A stretch of DNA of 64,000 bases. Origin: Clostridia bacterium. GTDB taxonomy: Bacteria; Bacillota; Clostridia; Peptostreptococcales; Anaerovoracaceae. A program made the translations under genes and the position numbers. How positions within the stretch are numbered: the stretch's first letter is position 1; the number at the start of each line of letters is the position of its first letter. A model generated the notes under the pieces. That model did no database searches. It had not been told where the DNA came from and saw only the letters and a program-made list of their open reading frames with translations. The stretch lies in contig CABJAP010000008.1 of the NCBI GenBank assembly GCA_902363595.1, positions 1 to 64,000 on the forward strand. The letters run 5' to 3'. Below are positions 43,369 to 52,527 of this stretch, piece by piece.

Positions 43369-44112
43369 CTATTGATCCGCCTTTACAATTCTTTCTCCGG
43401 CCACCGCATTCCATTCATCGATTTGCCGATAGACCAGATCCTTAAAATCATCGGATACCCATAGTAGATAACGGGGCGAACCGGGGGTGGCCTGATAATA
43501 TGCGGCCACGGTTCTCATTTTCTGTTCCCTCCCATCCTCAAATTGTGTAACGCCGTCCACACTGTCCTCCGGATCAGAAGAAAAGGTCATGGTCACCTCA
43601 TTTTTCATGGGTTTTCTTTTAAAGGTCCTGCTCCACATAGAGCTGGTACAGTGAATAACCTCCGCCAAATATTCATACTGTTCATTTTCCGCCACCAGCT
43701 CGGCTTCCCCATAGAGACATTCGTATGACGGTCCGCTAAAAGTCAAGTTATACTTAGTAGGTGTTTTTTTATCCTGCACCACCGAAACCTTTACCTCTTC
43801 ATAGGACATGGGCGTTTCCACCAGCTGCATAAAGATCGATAGCCCCGTCCAAAGGCCTGCCAAAAGCGCTGTAATAACAGCCAGGATCACATACTTTTTT
43901 CGGATTTTCTTTTTTATTCTCTGTAAAGCGCTTTTCCCTTCATCAGCAGTGATGGGAGCCTCGACCGGCATGTTCATTTGTTCGAATATTTTTTTACAAT
44001 CACTGCATTGCGCCAGATGCTCATCCACAAGCTTTTGGCTCTCCTCACTGCAGATACCGTCCATATACAGCGGCAGCAAATCTCTTACTGTTTTGCATTC
44101 CAATCTATTCAT
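43369..44112 (-). CDS. Anti-sigma factor with zinc finger
   Basis: The N-terminal zf-HC2 motif reads HLAQCSDCK (His-x3-Cys-x2-Cys). One membrane helix (about 70-95: YVILAVITALLAGLWTGLSIF) links to a 150-residue extracytoplasmic sensor domain of unknown type. It binds and silences the ECF sigma factor encoded just upstream, with which it overlaps by 8 bases. The signal is unknown. Confidence 0.88.
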   Translation of the reverse strand: MNRLECKTVRDLLPLYMDGICSEESQKLVDEHLAQCSDCKKIFEQMNMPVEAPITADEGKSALQRIKKKIRKKYVILAVITALLAGLWTGLSIFMQLVETPMSYEEVKVSVVQDKKTPTKYNLTFSGPSYECLYGEAELVAENEQYEYLAEVIHCTSSMWSRTFKRKPMKNEVTMTFSSDPEDSVDGVTQFEDGREQKMRTVAAYYQATPGSPRYLLWVSDDFKDLVYRQIDEWNAVAGERIVKADQ

Positions 44113-44596
44113 GCTGTTCCTCCTCCAACCTTTCCTGAATCTTCACTTTGGCCCGATAATAAATCACCCGGGCCCAGCCTTCGCTTTTGCCGAAAATTTG
44201 CCCAATTTCTTTAAACGGCAGTTCGCCAAAGGTCCGGACAGAAAAGACCTCTTTGTACGGCTCCTCCATATGATGAAGGATTTGATAAATTTGCAGGGCG
44301 CTTTCTTTTTTAATAAAATCCGCCTCTGTATCCGTTCGGTCCGGCTGCTCCAGATCCAGCTCTCCAGCCACATGTTTATCTTTCTTTAATTCTCTAAAAT
44401 AAGTATGCTTGGCGATTTGGCAAAGCCACACGCGCAGATCGCAGTCACCACGAAAAGAATCGATTCCCTTGAGCGCTTTGAAAAAGGTTTCCTGCGTGAT
44501 TTCTTCCGCAGTCTCTTTGCTTTGGCTCAAAGCAAAAATATATTTATAGACGTCTTTAAAGTATTGATTATAGATTTTATCAAAATGCTTCACCAT
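44105..44596 (-). CDS. ECF-type RNA polymerase sigma factor
   Basis: A 163-residue sigma-70 family member with region 2 (FALSQSKETAEEITQETFFKALKGIDSFRGDCDLRVWLCQIAKHTYF) and region 4 (EPYKEVFSVRTFGELPFKEIGQIFGKSEGWARVIYYRAKVKIQERL). Pairs with the downstream anti-sigma factor. An ECF-like promoter (44613-44641) suggests autoregulation. The diverging secreted protein gene is a candidate target. Confidence 0.92.
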   Translation of the reverse strand: MVKHFDKIYNQYFKDVYKYIFALSQSKETAEEITQETFFKALKGIDSFRGDCDLRVWLCQIAKHTYFRELKKDKHVAGELDLEQPDRTDTEADFIKKESALQIYQILHHMEEPYKEVFSVRTFGELPFKEIGQIFGKSEGWARVIYYRAKVKIQERLEEEQHE

Positions 44597-44612
44597 CTCA
44601 CCTCTTTAGCTA

Positions 44613-44641
44613 TATGACTCCTCTGACGGAAAAACGTTACA
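44613..44641 (-). promoter_or_regulatory. Possible ECF-sigma promoter of the sigma gene
   Basis: TGTAAC (44636-44641) followed by GTTTTTCC and, 17 bases later, GTCATA. This resembles the TGTAAC...CGTC layout of autoregulated ECF operons. The fit in the -10 box is imperfect. Confidence 0.45.
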
Positions 44642-44745
44642 GCTTTTTTAAGCATACCACAAAATTTTTCGTTCATTAATGTTTCTTTAATCTTCCCGTG
44701 GTTTAATAAACACATAATCAAGAAGCATATAAAGGAGGGAGTAAT

Positions 44746-45426
44746 ATGAATACAGGTATCGCAAGGAAAGCCACTGCCATCATTCTGACGCTGGCTATGA
44801 TCATGACCATGGGAATCTTTACTACCGGAACCGTATCCGCCGCCAGTTCGTCGGCGCCGAAGATCGAAAAAATCAAGTATGACGGCAAAGGAAAAGTCGA
44901 AGTTGATTTTTATGGTAAGGTCAAGTATAAAAAAGTCAAAGTAACGGTCAAGGACAATTCCGGCAAGAAGTATAAGGCTTCTATCCGGGACAAGGATAAT
45001 GATGAGCTGGAATTTAAAATCAAAAAATACAAAAAGGGGAAAAAATACACATTCACTATTAAAGGTATCAAAAAATCCAAGGCATCAAAATACACTTCCG
45101 TGAAGGGAAAAGTAAAAATTCCGGCAGCCAAATCGGCAAAGAACAATATTAAGATGAAAGACATTGACTACGACTACGAAGATCAGGAAGTAAGCTTTGA
45201 TTTCAAAACCAAAGTGCAATGGAAAAACCCAAAAGTTAAGATTACAGATTCCAATGGAAACTCTTACAGCACCAGGATCACCGATAAGGACAGCGACGAT
45301 CTGGAAGTATGGGTCGGCGGTTTGACCTACGGCGAGAAGTATAACTATTCCATTTCCGGGATCAAAGCAAAAGGAGCATCTTCCTATACAACGATTAAAG
45401 GCACTTTTAGAGCGATCGATGATTAG
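44746..45426 (+). CDS. Secreted Lys-rich protein with two Ig/FN3-like repeats
   Basis: A signal peptide (ATAIILTLAMIMTMGIFTTGTVSA, cleavage near SA-AS) precedes a mature protein rich in Lys. Two ~90-residue repeats (about 44-125 and 142-225) share F-x-x-K-V-x-[YW]-K-x-x-K-V, D-x-[ND]-x-[DE]-[LE]-x and G-[IL]-K-x-x-x-A-S-x-Y-T-[ST]-[IV]-K-G. The repeats look like beta-sandwich domains. It diverges from the sigma/anti-sigma pair, so a surface or cell-wall role under their control is inferred. No cell-wall anchor is visible. Function is unknown. Confidence 0.7.
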   Translation: MNTGIARKATAIILTLAMIMTMGIFTTGTVSAASSSAPKIEKIKYDGKGKVEVDFYGKVKYKKVKVTVKDNSGKKYKASIRDKDNDELEFKIKKYKKGKKYTFTIKGIKKSKASKYTSVKGKVKIPAAKSAKNNIKMKDIDYDYEDQEVSFDFKTKVQWKNPKVKITDSNGNSYSTRITDKDSDDLEVWVGGLTYGEKYNYSISGIKAKGASSYTTIKGTFRAIDD

Positions 45427-45442
45427 TCGTACATGATAAACA

Positions 45443-45509
45443 TAGAGAGGCCGGGCATTGCATGAAGCTGAAGCAAATCACTTCTTTCATGCAGCGCCCG
45501 GTCTCTTTG
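45443..45509 (+). terminator. Terminator after the secreted protein gene
   Basis: A long stem AGAGGCCGGGCATTGCATGAAG with CTTTCATGCAGCGCCCGGTCTCT and a T-rich end. It would stop the rightward transcript and overlaps the end of an old transposase remnant. Confidence 0.7.
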
Positions 45510-45524
45510 ATTGCTGCCAATTCT

Positions 45525-45928
45525 TTATTCGGTCTCGTCGCTTCCGCTTGCCAGCAGTTTTTCGTAGATTGCTTCCGTATCCATCTGGGGATGCTCTTCC
45601 ATATATTGATAGATCCGTTTCACTTGCGCTGCATCCTCCAGCAGGTCTTCTGCGACCTCTTCCGGAGTCTGGCCTTTTTCCTTCTCCCCTCATGCGGAAC
45701 GTGTATCGGTACAGCCCTTTTCCAAAGAGGTCAAAGGGCATGATCATGATGACATATACGTCATTCAGCTGGTTATAGTCGATCACCCCTTGGCAAATGC
45801 TTTAAAACGACCTCTTTTCCAAGGATGATCTCCAGGATGCAGGCTGCGATTTCCGGATCCTCCATGGCCTCCGCGAACAAAAACCGATCCAGCAAGTTTA
45901 AATCCTTCAAATTCTTTTTTAATGTCAT
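45525..45928 (-). pseudogene. Rpn-type PD-(D/E)XK transposase remnant
   Basis: The minus strand has pieces in different frames: DLNLLDRFLFAEAMEDPEIAACILEIIL (start ATG at 45928), then IDYNQLNDVYVIMIMPFDLFGKGLYRYTF, then a C-terminal EDAAQVKRIYQYMEEHPQMDTEAI ending at TAA 45525. These three segments in order match the recombination-promoting nuclease (Rpn) family, but the middle is missing and frames shift at least twice. A decayed, non-functional copy of a mobile gene. Confidence 0.75.
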
Positions 45929-46021
45929 TTCTATTTCCCTTTATTATACCCATTCTATATGTATTGTTCAAAATATTCCCAAATTAGTCAATTTATTGAT
46001 TGCTACTTTTTAGGAAATTGA

Positions 46022-46055
46022 AATAACAGGTACAAAAAGAGCTGCCGGGAGTCAT
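46022..46055 (-). terminator. Terminator after the DEAD-box gene
   Basis: GCTGCCGGG-CATGACT-CCCGGCAGC followed by TCTTTTTGT on the minus strand, 18 bases after the helicase stop. Confidence 0.85.
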
Positions 46056-46072
46056 GCCCGGCAGCGGATGGA

Positions 46073-47467
46073 TTAATTTCTGCGACGTCCTGGATTGCGT
46101 TTCCGCTTTCCGTCTCTTTTTTTCTTTTTAGCAGGTGCTGCAGCCCAGTGGGGCTCCTGACTGATCTCCGTGATTTCATCGCCCATCTGCATCTGCAAAA
46201 GCGCTGCGGCCAAGTATTCAATGGGGTAGCCGCTTTCCTTCGCTTTCTTATGGAGCATGCTGCCCGTCAGCTGCAGATTATGGCCTTCGGCCAATCGGAC
46301 TGCCTGATTGAGAATTTTATCCGATTTCTGCTTCATAACCGATGTGGCCGACGGCAGAGTTCCCTTGGCCAGCCGGGTTTTGCAGTAGCCTTCGATGCTC
46401 CGCAGCTTATAAATCTCTTTTCCGACCACAAAGGTAAAAGCCTTGCCTTCCTTACCCGCGCGGCCGGTGCGGCCGATCCGATGGACATAAGCCTCTTCTT
46501 CCTGGGGGATGTCATAATTAAAGACCGCTTCCACATCATCCACATCCAAACCTCTAGCCGCCACGTCGGTTGCTACCAGAATGTTTGCCTTGCCATGGCG
46601 GAATTGGGCCATAGCCGCGTTTCGCTGACCCTGACTCAAATCTCCGTGGAGCGGTTCTGCAGGATACCCTTTTCCTTTCAGCTCTCCCGACAAGGCATCG
46701 GCTCCCCGCTTGGTTTTGCAGAATACCAGCGCCCGCTTTGGGTCGTGGACATCCAGCAGGCGGCACAGGGCCTCCGTTTTATCCTTGCTTTTCAGCTCGA
46801 AATAAAACTGCTCGATCAGGGGAATAGTCAGTTCTTTTTTGGTAATTTTAATCAGAGCTGCATTCCTTTGATATTTCTTTGTAATATTGAGAATAGCCTG
46901 GGGCATGGTAGCGGAAAACAATACGGTCTGGCGCTCCTGCGGCGTATCCTCCAGGATCGTTTCAATATCCTCGCGGAATCCCATATTGAGCATTTCATCG
47001 GCTTCATCCAGCACCACCGTTTGGATTCCGTCCAGTTTTAAGGTCCTGCGCCGCATATGATCCATAACCCGCCCCGGCGTGCCGACGACGATTTTTGTTC
47101 CGCTTTTCAGCATCTGTATCTGTTTTGACATATCCTGCCCGCCGAAAACGGGAGCAATTTTTACGCCCTTCATATATTTAGAAAACCGCCGCAATTCTTC
47201 CGTAGCCTGGATGGCCAGCTCCCTTGTGGGGCATAAGACCAGGGCCTGAACGCCGCTGCTGTCCGGCTGGATTTTCTGGATCAGCGGAATGCCGAATGCC
47301 GCGGTCTTTCCCGTACCCGTCTGCGCCTGGCCGACCAAATCTTTGCCTTCCATCATCACTGGGATCGCCTTCTGCTGGATGGGTGTCATCTGCTCAAAAC
47401 CCATTTCCGCCACTGCATGAAGAATTCCCTGATTAAGTCCCGATTGATTATAATTCATTTGTTCCAT
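46073..47467 (-). CDS. DEAD-box ATP-dependent RNA helicase
   Basis: Motifs in order: Q-motif (FEQMTPIQQKAIP), Walker A AQTGTGKT (about 48-55), DEAD (LDEADEMLNMGF, about 150), SAT, and C-domain with YVHRIGRTGRAGK. A helper domain is followed by a basic RKKKKRDGKRKRNPGRRRN tail. The 464-residue size and tail resemble CshA/DeaD-type RNA helicases that act in ribosome assembly and cold adaptation. Confidence 0.95.
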   Translation of the reverse strand: MEQMNYNQSGLNQGILHAVAEMGFEQMTPIQQKAIPVMMEGKDLVGQAQTGTGKTAAFGIPLIQKIQPDSSGVQALVLCPTRELAIQATEELRRFSKYMKGVKIAPVFGGQDMSKQIQMLKSGTKIVVGTPGRVMDHMRRRTLKLDGIQTVVLDEADEMLNMGFREDIETILEDTPQERQTVLFSATMPQAILNITKKYQRNAALIKITKKELTIPLIEQFYFELKSKDKTEALCRLLDVHDPKRALVFCKTKRGADALSGELKGKGYPAEPLHGDLSQGQRNAAMAQFRHGKANILVATDVAARGLDVDDVEAVFNYDIPQEEEAYVHRIGRTGRAGKEGKAFTFVVGKEIYKLRSIEGYCKTRLAKGTLPSATSVMKQKSDKILNQAVRLAEGHNLQLTGSMLHKKAKESGYPIEYLAAALLQMQMGDEITEISQEPHWAAAPAKKKKRDGKRKRNPGRRRN

Positions 47468-47510
47468 TCAAATACTCTTATCTTTCCTTTTACTTACAAA
47501 CAAGAAAAGC

Positions 47511-47546
47511 CGGCGCTCGTTTACTGGAGCGTCGGCTTCTTTTTTA
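47511..47546. terminator. Bidirectional hairpin between pepV and the helicase gene
   Basis: AGCCGGCGCTC/GAGCGTCGGCTT with T runs on either strand: TTCTTTTTT on the plus strand and TTTTCTTG on the minus. Confidence 0.75.
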
Positions 47547-47584
47547 CGATTCTTAATTAGTATACGCTATAATTGCCGTTCAAG

Positions 47585-49021
47585 TCAACTATTTTCTTCT
47601 TCGTCCGCTGCTAGGCGGAAGATTGCTTCTGCGTAAATTTTGGCCATAGCTACAAGGCTTTCCACAGCTAGGCATTCGTTTTTCTGATGCCCCAGCTCCG
47701 GCTCACCAGGAAACCTGGCGCCAAAGGCGATCACATGCTTCATCGCCCTGGCATAGGTGCCGCCTCCGATCACCAGCGGCCTGCTGTTTTCATCACCAGT
47801 CTGCCTTTTGTAGATATCCATGAGCGTGGCGATCATGGGATCATCCTCAGGAATATAGATCGGTTCCTCGTGCTTTTCCTTGACAATGCCCAGATTATAG
47901 CGATCCAGCACCGGCATGATGCTTTCATAGACCGCCTCATCGCTGGAGGTCACCGGGTAGCGGACATTGATGGTAAAGGATGCGGCCTGAGTGGACACCG
48001 CCGCCATCCCCACATTGAGCACCAGCTTGCCCGACGGCTCATCCGAAAAGCCGCAGCCCAGGGATTGACCATCCAATTCATAACCAATGTAGGTATTATA
48101 AAACTCGATTAATTCATTGATATCATCGCTGGCAAAGTTCAGGTTTCCCAAAAAATCCATTAAAATAGAGATGGCATTCTCGCCCTGCTCCGGCTTGGCG
48201 CCGTGGGCGGAGACGCCTTCTGCCGTAATCTCCAGGCTCTTGCCGATGCCTCTGCATTTCAGCTTCACCTGATGCTGCTGGCGAAAAGCCGCCGCCTTTT
48301 CCTTAATCGTCTCATAGCCTCCGCCCGCCGTATCGCGGACCACGGCTCTGGCATGGTCCGCAACCATGTTGGCTGCGTTACCGCCGCTTAGGGAGCGGAG
48401 TTCCAGCCCTTTGGAAGCGCTGCTGCCAAACTTTTTGGCAATTTCAAAAACCAGAATGCCCTTTTCCCCATGAATGGCTGGAAAATCGCCGTCAGGCGTA
48501 AATCCGTAGTCAGGCGGTGCCACCTTCTCCAGGTAATATTTCATCCCTTTCCAGTTGGTCTCTTCGTCCAGCCCCAAAATCAAGCGCACGGTATCTTTGA
48601 GAGGTACGCCGCTGTCCTTCACCGCCTTCATGGCATAGAAGGATGCCACCACCGGACCTTTATCGTCCATCGTACCCCGGCCGTAAATCTTTCCATCCAC
48701 GATCTCGCCGCCATAGGGATCGTAATCCCAATCCGTACCTTCCGGAACCACATCCAGATGGCCGACAATTCCCATGACGTCGCCGCCGTTTCCAGGCAAG
48801 TCGATATGTCCCCCGTAATGGTCCGCATCCTTCACTGCAAAGCCTTCAGAAGTTCCTTTTTCCAGCATATAGGAAAAGGCCTGCTCAACGCCTTCCCCGA
48901 AGGGATATTGGCCTTCCATCTCTTCGGCCACGCTTTTTATTTGAACAAGCTCCTGCAGCGTCTTGATCATCTGTTCTTTGTTTGCTTCTATGTTACTGAT
49001 TATCGATTGCAAGTATTCCAT
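47585..49021 (-). CDS. pepV: Dipeptidase PepV (Sapep family, M20)
   Basis: A zinc dipeptidase releasing free amino acids from dipeptides. The metal site motifs are VGHLDVVPEG (His, then Asp) and GRGTMDDKGP (Asp), with the catalytic Glu in LILGLDEETNWKGM. Length about 478 fits PepV. The chosen ATG at 49021 follows GGGAGGATGCAA. It overlaps the capA gene end by ~29 bases. Confidence 0.93.
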   Translation of the reverse strand: MEYLQSIISNIEANKEQMIKTLQELVQIKSVAEEMEGQYPFGEGVEQAFSYMLEKGTSEGFAVKDADHYGGHIDLPGNGGDVMGIVGHLDVVPEGTDWDYDPYGGEIVDGKIYGRGTMDDKGPVVASFYAMKAVKDSGVPLKDTVRLILGLDEETNWKGMKYYLEKVAPPDYGFTPDGDFPAIHGEKGILVFEIAKKFGSSASKGLELRSLSGGNAANMVADHARAVVRDTAGGGYETIKEKAAAFRQQHQVKLKCRGIGKSLEITAEGVSAHGAKPEQGENAISILMDFLGNLNFASDDINELIEFYNTYIGYELDGQSLGCGFSDEPSGKLVLNVGMAAVSTQAASFTINVRYPVTSSDEAVYESIMPVLDRYNLGIVKEKHEEPIYIPEDDPMIATLMDIYKRQTGDENSRPLVIGGGTYARAMKHVIAFGARFPGEPELGHQKNECLAVESLVAMAKIYAEAIFRLAADEEENS

Positions 49022-50216
49022 TTGCATCCTCCCTGGCCTGCTTTGCCCTGGACAAATGTCCCGAGGCCGCCAAAGCCTCGTTGTCCTTCAGCCCGTCATC
49101 CAGCGGAACAACCGCATAGACCTGTTTACCGTCAGAATAATACTTATCTACCCAAGTGGGCACAGCACTCATGGAAATCTGGCTGATTCCACTGCCTTCC
49201 ACATATGTAAGATCCACCTGGGCGATCACACCCTGCTCTGTGTAACGATTATTCAACGTTTCTGTCCTCTGGTTAGAAATAAAATTGCCCATGCTGTAAA
49301 AAACCGGCACCTTTTTCTCCGAATCGCCGGCCTTAAGCCAGGCAGTTTCCTGCAGCACGTGAGGATGGGAGGCAAAAATAATATCTGCACCCAGATCGGC
49401 CGTCATCTGTGCCAGTTCTTTCTGATGCTTATTGGCGGACTTCTGATACTCTTCTCCCCAATGGTAATAGGCTGCGATCACTTCCGCTCCTGCGGCTTTG
49501 GCTTGATCGATGGCTTCCTTGATCTTCTCGCCATCTTCTTTCAGCGTGTTGAAGTTAAAGGAATTGATGCGGGCCGCCACTTCATCGGAAACTGCGCTGC
49601 CGTTGATGGAAACGCCTCCGCTGCCTGATCCGGTTTCATAAGTAAACGCTACAATGCCCACTTTGACACCCTTCACGTCCTGAATCAGATACCGTTCATC
49701 GGCCTCTTCTTTCACGCTGCCAACTGTCGGAAGCTGATTCTCTTTAAGTACTTTCAGAGTCCGCAGTATTCCGTCCAGGCCTTTATCCGCCATATGGTTG
49801 TTGGCGGTAATCGCCACATCAAAGCCTGCATTTTTCAACGAAGTCGCAAGGGCGTCGGGTGAGCTGAAGTTAGGGAAACCCGAATAGGGCTTGCCCGCGA
49901 AGGTTGTCTCCACATTGCACAACGCCAGATCAGCCTCCTCAATATATGATTTTACATATTGAAAATTGTTGTCGTAATTATATTCTTTTTTATCCGAGTC
50001 ATAAGCAGCATTGGTTTGGGGGTTGTGGGACATAATGTCGCCCACACATAGAATGGAGAGGGGAATCTCCTTTGGCGGCGCTGTTTCTCCAGCCGGAGAG
50101 CCGGCAGGCACTGCACCCGATATTTTTGTCCAGGCTAAAAGAATAGCCAGCCCTAGAAAAACCAGGGCCAGCGCGCTAAAGACTCCTATTTTTAATTTGT
50201 TTGTCTTTTTTTCCAT
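48993..50216 (-). CDS. CapA family poly-gamma-glutamate synthesis-type protein
   Basis: An N-terminal membrane anchor (about 10-30: IGVFSALALVFLGLAILLAW) precedes a calcineurin-like metallophosphoesterase-fold CapA domain (about 50-390), with LCVGDIMSHNPQ, NVETTFAG, ANNHMADKG and FASHPHVLQ histidines. In Bacillus CapA handles poly-gamma-glutamate. Clostridia carry CapA-like proteins without the capBC genes, and none are seen here. Its role is uncertain. The next gene, pepV, overlaps. Confidence 0.88.
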   Translation of the reverse strand: MEKKTNKLKIGVFSALALVFLGLAILLAWTKISGAVPAGSPAGETAPPKEIPLSILCVGDIMSHNPQTNAAYDSDKKEYNYDNNFQYVKSYIEEADLALCNVETTFAGKPYSGFPNFSSPDALATSLKNAGFDVAITANNHMADKGLDGILRTLKVLKENQLPTVGSVKEEADERYLIQDVKGVKVGIVAFTYETGSGSGGVSINGSAVSDEVAARINSFNFNTLKEDGEKIKEAIDQAKAAGAEVIAAYYHWGEEYQKSANKHQKELAQMTADLGADIIFASHPHVLQETAWLKAGDSEKKVPVFYSMGNFISNQRTETLNNRYTEQGVIAQVDLTYVEGSGISQISMSAVPTWVDKYYSDGKQVYAVVPLDDGLKDNEALAASGHLSRAKQAREDANGILAIDNQ

Positions 50217-50232
50217 GTTCTCTTCCGTAAAA

Positions 50233-50457
50233 CTACTGAACTGCTTCTACGCCTTTGATTTCGGGATAGCTTTCCATAAGGATTCTCTCAACGACTCCTT
50301 TGATCGTCATCTGCGCTCCCGGGCATCCCGCACAATGTCCCTGCAGTCTCACTTTTACAATATGATCGTCCGTATACTCCACGAACTCAATATCTCCTCC
50401 GTCTCTCTGTAGGAAGGGTCTGATCTGTTCTAAACCTTCTTTGATTTTCTGTTCCAT
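50233..50457 (-). CDS. NifU C-terminal-like Fe-S scaffold protein
   Basis: A 74-residue protein with RPFLQRDGGDIEFVEY and the cluster-binding Cys pair in HCAGCPGAQMTIKGVVERIL (C-x2-C). It carries or transfers Fe-S clusters. It starts where the binding-lipoprotein gene stops (overlap at 50457), an unexpected operon partner. Confidence 0.93.
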   Translation of the reverse strand: MEQKIKEGLEQIRPFLQRDGGDIEFVEYTDDHIVKVRLQGHCAGCPGAQMTIKGVVERILMESYPEIKGVEAVQ

Positions 50458-51704
50458 TATTCATTCTCCTTTTTCTTCTCTTTTTTCTTAACATTTTTCT
50501 CCGGTTCTACCGGATCAATCGTACATATGGGCTTGATTTTTTTATTAGCAATTGTATTTATAACAACGGATTTCTTAGGATCTCCGACGCTATCAAAGGT
50601 AATTTTTCCGGAGGCGCCAGAAAAGTCGGCCGTCTGGGCCAGGGCCTCACGGACATCTTCGCCGGTGCAATTCGCCCCTGCGGTCTCGATGGCATGAATG
50701 AGCAGCAAATACGCATCGAATCCCAATGCCGTTTCAGCTGCCGCAGTTTCGTCTTTGCCGTACTTTTTACTGTAGGCATCGAGAAATTGCCGGGAAGTCT
50801 GTGTCACCGCCTCATCCTCCGTATAAAGTGTGGAAAAGGCAACGTTATTGTAAATGTATTTTCCGGCAATGTCCATAAATTCGTCCGTCGACCAGTCGCT
50901 GTCACCTAAAAAAGTCACATTGCTGATCCCCATCTTTTTCGCCTGTTTGAGAATCGCTGCCGCATCGGGGATATCTCCCGGGAGAAATACCGTGCTCACC
51001 CTGGAATTGGCAATCGCCTGCAGCTGCTGTGAAAAGTCCTTATCTCCTGTCTTAAATTTTTGATAAACGGCTATGGCTTCTCCATCCCCCGTTAATTGGA
51101 CAAACTTGTCTTTAAAGCTGCTGGCCATTGCCGTAGCCTGATCATCATCATCCGGCAGCAGGATCCCGCTTTTCTTTTCTTTGAGCTGCTCATAGACATA
51201 GCGGGCCAAAGCCTCGCCCTGATAGGATTCCACAAAGCATACCCGGAAATAATAAGGGTGGTTCTTCGTTACCAGCGGATTGACATTGGTTATTGCGATA
51301 CCGGGAATCTTGGCCGCCTCCAGATATCCGTTGGCTACCAGCGAATAAATACTGCCATAGCTGCCCAAAACAGCCAGAGGCTGCTTTTTAATCAGATCCG
51401 CCATAGCAGTTTCGGCTGCATCAAGATCTGACTTATTATCCGCATAGACCAGCTCTACTTGTTTTCCCAAGACATTGGGATAAAGATCATGAGCTAGTTC
51501 AATCCCCCGAACCTCCAGCTCTCCCTGCTCCTTATCGGCGCCGCTCATTGGTTCGTAAACCCCGATTCTTATAGTATCGTCCGATGATGCGTTTTTATTT
51601 ATAAACGCTTCTTTAAAGTTATTAAACGTCGTGCATCCTGCCAGTGACAAGGAAAAAACACCTGCCGCAAGGATGCCGGCCATTATCTTTTTCGCCTTTG
51701 ACAT
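50457..51704 (-). CDS. Branched-chain amino-acid-type substrate-binding lipoprotein
   Basis: Lipobox LSLAGCTTF near residue 22 (ATG at 51704). The mature part is a two-lobed periplasmic-binding fold of the Leu/Ile/Val type (IRIGVYEPMSGADKEQG, then ELAHDLYPN, YADNKSDLDAAETAMADLI, ALGFDAYLLLIHAIETAGA). The C-terminus is Lys-rich. The membrane and ATPase subunits are not nearby, so it is either an orphan or uses a distant permease. Confidence 0.88.
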   Translation of the reverse strand: MSKAKKIMAGILAAGVFSLSLAGCTTFNNFKEAFINKNASSDDTIRIGVYEPMSGADKEQGELEVRGIELAHDLYPNVLGKQVELVYADNKSDLDAAETAMADLIKKQPLAVLGSYGSIYSLVANGYLEAAKIPGIAITNVNPLVTKNHPYYFRVCFVESYQGEALARYVYEQLKEKKSGILLPDDDDQATAMASSFKDKFVQLTGDGEAIAVYQKFKTGDKDFSQQLQAIANSRVSTVFLPGDIPDAAAILKQAKKMGISNVTFLGDSDWSTDEFMDIAGKYIYNNVAFSTLYTEDEAVTQTSRQFLDAYSKKYGKDETAAAETALGFDAYLLLIHAIETAGANCTGEDVREALAQTADFSGASGKITFDSVGDPKKSVVINTIANKKIKPICTIDPVEPEKNVKKKEKKKENE

Positions 51705-51897
51705 GCTGTCCTCTTCACCTTCTTGCCTGTATTCTCTAATTCCAAACATTTCCCTCTAAGTTACATGTACATCAAATTATACCTGTTTTTTGCAAAAAGG
51801 TAAAGTCTGCTGCAAAAAAAGGTTGTTTCATTCCATATAATGGTGGTATAACTAGATTAGAGTAAATTAAGACTAAACTATTGGGAGGTAGAAAATT

Positions 51898-52440
51898 ATG
51901 AAATGGACTTGTTCAGTATGCGGATACACGCACGAAGGACCGGAACCACCAGCTCAGTGCCCACAGTGTAAAGTGCCCGCCGAAAAATTTGTAAAAGTTG
52001 AAGAAGGTAAAAGAGAATGGGCTGACCAGCACGTAGTCGGCGTTGCCAAAGATGTAGATCCGGAAATCGTGCAGGGCCTTAGAGATAATTTTAATGGGGA
52101 ATGCTCCGAAGTTGGTATGTATCTGGCTATGGCGAGAGTCGCTCACAGAGAAGGATATCCGGAAATCGGACTTTATTGGGAAAAAGCTGCTTGGGAAGAA
52201 GCTGAGCACGCTGCCAAGTTTGCAGAGCTTCTGGGAGAAGTGGTTACGGATTCCACCAAGAAGAATCTGGAAATGCGTGTAGACGCAGAAAACGGCGCTT
52301 GCGCAGGCAAGAAAGCTCTGGCTAAAATGGCTAAGGACCAGAATCTGGATGCAATCCACGATACGGTTCATGAAATGGCTAAGGACGAAGCAAGACACGG
52401 CTGTGCTTTTGAAGGTTTACTTAAGAGATATTTTGGCTAA
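51898..52440 (+). CDS. Rubrerythrin, reverse type
   Basis: The N-terminal rubredoxin domain has CSVCGY and CPQCKVP (C-x2-C twice), followed by the four-helix diiron domain: [45 protein letters not shown] [17 protein letters not shown] and [18 protein letters not shown] ligands. In classic rubrerythrin the rubredoxin lies at the C-terminus, so this is a reverse rubrerythrin. Such enzymes reduce H2O2 and protect Clostridia from oxygen. It has its own AGGAGG-type start and precedes the iron alcohol dehydrogenase. Confidence 0.93.
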   Translation: MKWTCSVCGYTHEGPEPPAQCPQCKVPAEKFVKVEEGKREWADQHVVGVAKDVDPEIVQGLRDNFNGECSEVGMYLAMARVAHREGYPEIGLYWEKAAWEEAEHAAKFAELLGEVVTDSTKKNLEMRVDAENGACAGKKALAKMAKDQNLDAIHDTVHEMAKDEARHGCAFEGLLKRYFG

Positions 52441-52527
52441 AATCAAACATAACGAGGATGCGGCGTGTCTGCATCCTTTTTTCTTTATACAGGAAACCAC
52501 GTTTTTATGTAAGGAGTGAAGAAACCG

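Noticed and set aside
43103..43414. 103-codon minus-strand ORF
   Set aside because: It covers the FMN riboswitch and its terminator, so the sequence is explained by RNA structure.
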